Shown: piece after piece, positions 59,086 to 64,000 of the stretch
Position numbering within the stretch: the first letter of the stretch is position 1
Layout: every line of letters starts with the position of its first letter
Assembly (NCBI GenBank): GCA_020635395.1
Contig: JACJZV010000001.1
Span: 1,240,001 to 1,304,000 of the forward strand
Direction: 5' to 3'
From: Flavobacteriales bacterium
GTDB taxonomy: Bacteria; Bacteroidota; Bacteroidia; NS11-12g; UBA9320
DNA: 64,000 nt
The notes under the pieces: model-generated
Seen by the model: the letters and a program-made list of their open reading frames with translations, nothing else
Told to the model about the DNA's origin: nothing
Database searches by the model: none
Made by a program: the position numbers and the translations under genes

Positions 59086-60192
59086 CTAATTTTCGATAAT
59101 ATTGGCCGAAACCAAAAATGTAAATCGGTGGTTTTTGGGGTCATTTGTATATAACACCACTTGCTTGTTTGACTGACCTTTCATAAACAAAGAATCAAAT
59201 TTTAAGGTTGCCCTCAAGGATTCTCCCGGGGCAATTTTTGCACTGCTAAAACCAATGGTAGTGCATCCACACACGGTTTCAACGTTATAGATTCGGAGTG
59301 TATCAAGTCCATTATTTTTTATTTCAACACTGAATTGTTTTATCGTTCCAGATTTGATTGTTCCCAAATCAAAATGCTGTTGGTTTGCCATAATGACAGG
59401 AGCTTTTTTTAACTGTCTTTTTTTAAGTTTTGAAAAATCCTTCTGTAGATCAAAAGCCACTTTGATTCCTTTAATTGGTATAACCGCATCGGTGGTTTCA
59501 ATGGTGATGTCATCGTTTATCAAACCATATTTGCCCACTTGCGACATATCCATCGTTATAGTTGCCCAAGATGTATCACCCGGTTGAAGTTCTTTTTTTG
59601 AAAACTCAACATTAACATATTCTGGAGCTTTTAGAAGAGATTTAATATGTACAGGAATATTATAATCATTATAAAAGAAAACTTTTTCGGTGTAGATTCT
59701 TGAGTCGAAAACACGACCCAACCCCAATATGTTTTTGTTGGTTAAAAGATAGCCGTATTGTCCTTTAAAATATTCTTGTGTTTTCAACTCTTCGGGTTCA
59801 GTAATATGGCCTTTAAAAGTTAGAATTTTGGTTGTCGCATTGCTAAAATTGCCATAAATATCAAGGCTCTTTTCAACATCGCCTGCAATGCCTTTGGGAT
59901 TGAAAGTAGCTTTAACATAGCCTTTTTCTCCAGGTTTTACCGGCACTTTTGTCCACTCAGTATTCGTGCATCCGCAACTGGCCATCACGTTTTTTATTTC
60001 AAAATTAACATCGCTGGTGTTGGTAAAAATATATTCAAGCAAAATAGGATCAGAGTCGAAGGCAATGGTGTCAAAATCAATGAGTTCCTTATCAAATTTT
60101 AGAGATTTTAGTGGCACTTGGGCTACCGAAATCAGTGATGTTAGAAACAGAGAAAGAATAAATGAAATACGTAAATATTGAGTTAAATTCAC
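59086..60192 (-). CDS. Exported DUF1573-domain protein
   Basis: 368 residues with a signal (FILSLFLTSLISVAQ). Two tandem Ig-like DUF1573 modules are visible, each with a Cys-Gly-Cys-Thr element: VMASCGCTNTEWTKVPVKPGE at about 66-86 and VETVCGCTTIGFSSAKIAPGE at about 305-325. Between them lies a third, less conserved beta region. DUF1573 proteins are widespread periplasmic or surface proteins of Bacteroidota without known activity. The gene is divergent from ruvB with 90 bp between. Confidence 0.9.
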   Translation of the reverse strand: MNLTQYLRISFILSLFLTSLISVAQVPLKSLKFDKELIDFDTIAFDSDPILLEYIFTNTSDVNFEIKNVMASCGCTNTEWTKVPVKPGEKGYVKATFNPKGIAGDVEKSLDIYGNFSNATTKILTFKGHITEPEELKTQEYFKGQYGYLLTNKNILGLGRVFDSRIYTEKVFFYNDYNIPVHIKSLLKAPEYVNVEFSKKELQPGDTSWATITMDMSQVGKYGLINDDITIETTDAVIPIKGIKVAFDLQKDFSKLKKRQLKKAPVIMANQQHFDLGTIKSGTIKQFSVEIKNNGLDTLRIYNVETVCGCTTIGFSSAKIAPGESLRATLKFDSLFMKGQSNKQVVLYTNDPKNHRFTFLVSANIIEN

Positions 60193-60282
60193 TTTTTAAA
60201 TATTTGTTGCAAATGTAAAGACAAAGATTGTGCAACAAAGGTTGTATGGCAAAGTGATAAATTGGAATGTTATTTTTGAAAC

Positions 60283-61308
60283 GTGCAAAACGAATTTTTA
60301 GACCCATCGGCAGAAAACCTCTCCAATAGCGACAAGGACATAGAGAAAGTTCTTCGTCCGGAAAGTTTTACTGATTTTACCGGACAGGACAAAATATTGG
60401 AAAACTTAAAAATATTTGTTCAGGCCGCCGTTCAGAGGGGTGAGGCGTTGGATCATGTTTTGTTGCATGGCCCCCCAGGATTGGGAAAAACCACCTTGAG
60501 CAACATCATTGCAAACGAACTAAACAGCAACATTAAAACCACATCTGGTCCGGTGTTGGAAAAACCGGGCGATTTGGCAGGATTACTCACAAATTTGGAG
60601 GAGGGTGATGTGCTGTTTATTGACGAAATTCATAGATTGAGTCCGGTGGTGGAAGAATATTTGTATTCGGCCATGGAAGATTATCGGATTGACATAATGC
60701 TCGATACCGGCCCCAATGCCCGAAGCGTTCAAATATCCATCAATCCATTTACGCTGGTGGGAGCCACCACAAGAAGCGGGTTGTTGACATCTCCTCTTAG
60801 AGCCCGATTTGGAATAACCTGTAGATTAGAGTATTACGATGCCAAATTGTTGGCAAAAATTTTAAAACGATCGGCCAGTATTTTAAAAACCAAAATTGAC
60901 GATGAGGCGGCTTACGAAATAGCCCGAAGAAGTCGTGGAACCCCGAGAATTGCAAACGCACTTTTGCGAAGAACACGAGATTTTGCCCAAATAAAAGGCA
61001 ATGGAAATATAGAGATTAAAATTGCTCAGTATGCTTTGGAGGCATTAAATGTGGATGCAAGAGGATTGGATGAAATGGATAATCGCATACTTACCACCAT
61101 CATTGAGAAGTTTAAAGGTGGGCCTGTGGGCATCGGTACAATTGCAACTGCGGTGGGCGAGGAGGCCGGAACAATCGAAGAAGTGTATGAGCCATTTTTG
61201 ATAAAAGAGGGCTATATTCAGCGAACGGCAAGAGGTAGAGAGGCTACGCATTTGGCTTATGAACATTTAGGAAAAATTCCCCCAAGCAAGATGAATACAT
61301 TGTTTTGA
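60283..61308 (+). CDS. ruvB: Holliday junction branch migration helicase RuvB
   Basis: 341 residues from GTG 60283. AAA+ motifs are HGPPGLGKTT (62-71, Walker A), LFIDEIHRLS (110-119, Walker B), sensor 1 GATTRSGLLTSPLRARFG with the arginine finger region, and sensor 2 RGTPRIANALLRR. A winged helix follows at the C-terminus (EPFLIKEGYIQRTARGR). RuvB hexamers drive branch migration with RuvA. It overlaps queG by 4 bp, so RuvB, QueG and DUF389 form one transcript. Confidence 0.97.
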   Translation: MQNEFLDPSAENLSNSDKDIEKVLRPESFTDFTGQDKILENLKIFVQAAVQRGEALDHVLLHGPPGLGKTTLSNIIANELNSNIKTTSGPVLEKPGDLAGLLTNLEEGDVLFIDEIHRLSPVVEEYLYSAMEDYRIDIMLDTGPNARSVQISINPFTLVGATTRSGLLTSPLRARFGITCRLEYYDAKLLAKILKRSASILKTKIDDEAAYEIARRSRGTPRIANALLRRTRDFAQIKGNGNIEIKIAQYALEALNVDARGLDEMDNRILTTIIEKFKGGPVGIGTIATAVGEEAGTIEEVYEPFLIKEGYIQRTARGREATHLAYEHLGKIPPSKMNTLF

Positions 61309-62237
61309 CCTCACCCCAAAAAACACAAATTGTAAAACAAATCATAGCAAAGTATGGGTTTGAAGCCATCGGAATAAGTGCATCAGGTTTTTTAGAGAAT
61401 GAGGCAAAACAGTTGGAGAATTGGTTAAACAATGGCTACCACGGCACCATGAAATGGATGGAAAACCATTTTGATAAACGCACAAATACAAAGTTATTGG
61501 TTGAGGGTTCGAAGTCGGTTATCAGCATGTTGTTTAATTATTATCCTGCTGAATTTCAACCGATTGATGCACCAAAAATTTCTAAATATGCCTATGGCCA
61601 AGATTATCATGATGTAATAAAGGATAAACTAAAATTAATTATAGAAGAGCTTGAACAACACTTTGGTAGTTTTCAATCTCGATTTTTTGTTGATTCAGCA
61701 CCGGTTTTGGAACGGGCTTGGGCAGCAAAATCTGGATTGGGTTGGATTGGCAAACACTCTTTGCTCATAACAAAAAAAAGAGGCTCATTTTATTTTATTG
61801 CTCAGATTATTTGCGATTTGGAGTTGGATTATGACAGCCCAACCACCGACCACTGCGGAAGCTGCACAAAATGTATAGATGCATGCCCCACAGAAGCAAT
61901 TGTGGCCGATAAAGTTATAGACAGCAACAAATGTATAAGCTATTTAACTATTGAACTCAAAGACAAAATTCCAACGGAGTTTAAAAAAAGCATGCAGGAT
62001 TGGGCTTTTGGCTGCGATATTTGTCAAGATGTTTGCCCGTGGAATCGTTTTTCAATACCTCACTCAGAAGTAAAGTTAACACCAAACCCAACAATTTTAA
62101 CCTATAAAAGAGAAGATTGGAATAAAATAAACGAGGATATTTTTAGAGATATTTTCAGAAAATCGGCGGTAAAAAGAACCAAATTTTCCGGCTTTTTACG
62201 CAACTTGCAATTTTTAGAACAAAGCGAAAATGACTGA
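61305..62237 (+). CDS. queG: Epoxyqueuosine reductase QueG
   Basis: 310 residues from a TTG that overlaps the RuvB stop (TTGA). The corrinoid-binding N-terminal half (GYHGTMKWMENHFDKR, VDSAPVLERAWAAKSGLGWIGKHSLLI) is followed by two 4Fe-4S clusters: CGSCTKCIDACP (about 184-195) and GCDICQDVCPWN (about 234-245). QueG is a cobalamin-dependent enzyme reducing the epoxide of oQ34 to queuosine in tRNA. At about 310 residues it is the short form usual in Bacteroidota. Confidence 0.95.
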   Translation: MTSPQKTQIVKQIIAKYGFEAIGISASGFLENEAKQLENWLNNGYHGTMKWMENHFDKRTNTKLLVEGSKSVISMLFNYYPAEFQPIDAPKISKYAYGQDYHDVIKDKLKLIIEELEQHFGSFQSRFFVDSAPVLERAWAAKSGLGWIGKHSLLITKKRGSFYFIAQIICDLELDYDSPTTDHCGSCTKCIDACPTEAIVADKVIDSNKCISYLTIELKDKIPTEFKKSMQDWAFGCDICQDVCPWNRFSIPHSEVKLTPNPTILTYKREDWNKINEDIFRDIFRKSAVKRTKFSGFLRNLQFLEQSEND

Positions 62238-63627
62238 AGAGCAATCAAAAAGTGAAATAGAATTTGTCAAAAAGGGTTTGTGGTTCAATCTCAAGAAGAT
62301 TTTGGACGATATTTTTAGTGTTAAAGATGAAATTGACAAACCCGGAACCACAATAGGAATTAAAAAAGATGTTGTTTTTAGAGGCTTCAACATCTGGATT
62401 TTAATTCTTTCCATATTAATATGCAGCATTGGCCTCAATCTAAATTCGACAGCTGTAATAATTGGGGCAATGCTTATTAGCCCATTGATGGGGCCAATAA
62501 CCGGAATAGGGTTTTCCATTGGCACATTCGACAGAGATTTGCTCCTAAAAGCTATAAAAAATATGGCAATTGCCATATCGATTAGTGTCTTGGTTGCCTT
62601 TATCTTTTTCTCATTTGCCCCAATTGGCCTCGATCATAGCGAACTTGACGCACGCACCAAACCCGGTTTTCTTGATTTATTGGTTGCCCTTTTTGGTGGC
62701 TTTGCAGGCATTTTGGCCGGAAGCCGAAGCATAAAAAGCAACGTTATTCCGGGGGTTGCCATAGCCACAGCCCTTATGCCACCGCTGTGCACAGTTGGCT
62801 ATGGGCTGGCCGTTCATGATTTGAGTTATGTGCTGGGAGCATCGTATCTATTCTTTATAAACTCCGTTTTTATAAGTCTTTCAGCATTGGTGGTTGTGCG
62901 GTATTTGCGATTTCCAACGGCAAGCTATGTAAATGAAAATACCAAAAGAAAAGGCAGAGCATTTATTGTCATTTTTGTAACTCTTGTGGCGGTGCCGAGT
63001 GTTTTTATATATCTTAAAGCCATTAAAGAAGCACGGTTTAAAAGCAAAGCCAATGATTTTATATCTACCTGTATAAATGACGAGAATCATCAGGCCATCA
63101 ATCCACATATTTTTTATAATGATACCATGAAACATATAAAACTATTTGTTTATGGCAACAATTATTCTGATCAAGAAAAAGATTCGCTAAAGAAATTATT
63201 GAATAGCAACTACATAAGTTATGCGACTCTTGAAATTTTTAGTATGGGTACTTATGAGTCATATAAAGTTTTGGCAAATGAGAAAGATGACCTATTAGGA
63301 AAAAAGGAACATTTGACCAATCAATTACAAGCTGACTTGTCTCAAAAAAACCTAGAATTGGAAAAGTTGAAACAGCGATATGACAGTATTTTCGAGATAG
63401 AAAAAGGATTCGGAAAGACCGTGGCTGAGGCCAAATTACTTTTTAAACAATTAGATACGATGCAAATGGCCATTAAACCGCTGAATAATGAATTTTCGGA
63501 AATAGAACCTTTTATTTTAATAAAATGGAAAAGAGGAATGGTAAATGGAGCAAAACAAGATATAAAGGATTGGTTGAAATTGAGATACGGTTATTATAAA
63601 AATGTGCGAATTGAAGAACTTAAATAA
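62230..63627 (+). CDS. DUF389 membrane protein
   Basis: 465 residues. A soluble N-terminal segment of about 55 residues precedes the DUF389 core of about six helices (IWILILSILICSIGLNLNSTAVIIGAMLISPLMGPITGIG, VALFGGFAGILAGSRS, PGVAIATALMPPLCTVGYGL). A cytoplasmic C-terminal part has a Lys/Glu-rich coiled coil (about 355-400: DLSQKNLELEKLKQRY). The PLMGPI and ATALMPPLCT motifs are diagnostic for this family, whose transport activity is unproven. It overlaps queG by 8 bp. It ends 6 bp before the SixA-like gene. Confidence 0.88.
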   Translation: MTEEQSKSEIEFVKKGLWFNLKKILDDIFSVKDEIDKPGTTIGIKKDVVFRGFNIWILILSILICSIGLNLNSTAVIIGAMLISPLMGPITGIGFSIGTFDRDLLLKAIKNMAIAISISVLVAFIFFSFAPIGLDHSELDARTKPGFLDLLVALFGGFAGILAGSRSIKSNVIPGVAIATALMPPLCTVGYGLAVHDLSYVLGASYLFFINSVFISLSALVVVRYLRFPTASYVNENTKRKGRAFIVIFVTLVAVPSVFIYLKAIKEARFKSKANDFISTCINDENHQAINPHIFYNDTMKHIKLFVYGNNYSDQEKDSLKKLLNSNYISYATLEIFSMGTYESYKVLANEKDDLLGKKEHLTNQLQADLSQKNLELEKLKQRYDSIFEIEKGFGKTVAEAKLLFKQLDTMQMAIKPLNNEFSEIEPFILIKWKRGMVNGAKQDIKDWLKLRYGYYKNVRIEELK

Positions 63628-63633
63628 TTCGAA

Positions 63634-64000
63634 ATGAAAACCTTAAATATTCTGCGACATTGTAAATCGGATTGGAGTTATGGCTTGCCCGACCACGACA
63701 GGCCATTGAACGAGAGGGGCAAAAACGACATCCCCCAAATTGCCAATCGATTAAATGAACTCAATTTTGCAACGCAACGCTGTTTTTATAGCACAGCCAA
63801 CCGAGCAAAGACAACGGCCATCGGGGTTTGTGGATTGTTGCACAATAAAACGGAATTGGAAGCATGTAAGGCATTATATACCTTTTCGGATCACGATTTT
63901 GTTGATTTTGTATCCTGTATTGACAACCAACTGGATAATGTGTTGATTGTGGCTCACAACCCGGGTTTGACAGATTTAATCAACTACCTAACCAACACTC
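63634..64000 (+). CDS. SixA-like phosphohistidine phosphatase, C-terminus cut by window
   Basis: 122 residues visible of a histidine phosphatase. MKTLNILRHCKSDW holds the catalytic RH (R8-H9) of the RHxK branch of SixA proteins. Then come DHDRPLNERGKNDIPQIANRL, STANRAKTTA and LIVAHNPGLTDLINYL with the second catalytic His. SixA-type enzymes dephosphorylate phosphohistidine proteins. The gene starts 6 bp after DUF389 and runs off the right edge. Confidence 0.93.
   Translation, partial: MKTLNILRHCKSDWSYGLPDHDRPLNERGKNDIPQIANRLNELNFATQRCFYSTANRAKTTAIGVCGLLHNKTELEACKALYTFSDHDFVDFVSCIDNQLDNVLIVAHNPGLTDLINYLTNT

Overview
The window is a chromosomal segment of a Bacteroidota bacterium. Support comes from two secreted proteins with type IX secretion (T9SS) C-terminal sorting domains, a PorP/SprF-type T9SS membrane protein, a HYC_CC_PP-type small protein, a Bacteroidetes START-like protein, a SusC-style TonB receptor with N-terminal carboxypeptidase-regulatory domain, and promoters of the TTTG / TAnnTTTG type. 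The DNA is visibly AT-rich. The family looks Flavobacteriales-like, but the order cannot be fixed from this window. No rRNA, tRNA, CRISPR array, integrase or transposase gene was recognised.

Layout. (1) 1-5.2 kb: a minus-strand array of small accessory genes separated by attC-like inverted repeats. The ends of each unit are complementary as in integron gene cassettes. No integrase is present, and an ORF-less group II intron-like element sits inside one recombination site. A 5'-truncated second copy of that element abuts a beheaded chromosomal gene. (2) 5.2-12.7 kb: START-like protein, PAP2 phosphatase and GT39 glycosyltransferase on the plus strand, then a tightly overlapping minus-strand operon (metallo-hydrolase, free-Met-sulfoxide reductase, AtoE-like transporter, GT-C membrane protein, MiaE). 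(3) 12.7-18.8 kb: an island that looks like anti-phage defence. A four-gene minus-strand operon (small helical protein, GHKL ATPase, beta-rich protein, DUF6339-like protein) faces a plus-strand cytosine-C5 methyltransferase and a frameshifted YhcG/DUF1016 nuclease. (4) 18.8-25.8 kb: patatin phospholipase, PorP/SprF protein, ParD-ParE toxin-antitoxin, CCA-adding-type enzyme, pRiA4b ORF-3-like protein and MiaA. (5) 26-39 kb: three large surface proteins, namely a YadA-head-like protein ending in an S74 chaperone, a 560-residue T9SS cargo and a 2602-residue modular T9SS cargo. The two T9SS proteins share nearly identical C-termini and terminators. (6) 39-41.4 kb: YdeI-like protein, potassium channel, cystathionine beta-synthase. 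(7) 41.5-47.2 kb: a fragmentary Rhs locus with a metallopeptidase-like toxin tip, a candidate immunity gene overlapping it by one base, and duplicated lipoprotein modules riddled with an 18-bp palindrome. (8) 47.2-56 kb: glycosyltransferase, several Cys/His-rich metal-handling proteins, an ECF sigma factor with a membrane partner, and a copper/heavy-metal type TonB receptor cluster. (9) 56-64 kb: E2 acyltransferase, DegP-like protease, DUF1573 protein, and a RuvB-QueG-DUF389-SixA run cut by the window end.

Themes. tRNA maturation recurs: CCA enzyme, MiaA, MiaE and QueG, with MiaA and MiaE at opposite ends of the ms2io6A pathway. Surface secretion through T9SS is represented by cargo and a PorP-type component. 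Accessory DNA is concentrated in three places (cassette array, defence island, Rhs locus). One palindromic element, TCCCGATAGCTATCGGGA, links the cassette array and the Rhs locus and appears in-frame inside the rhs coding sequence.
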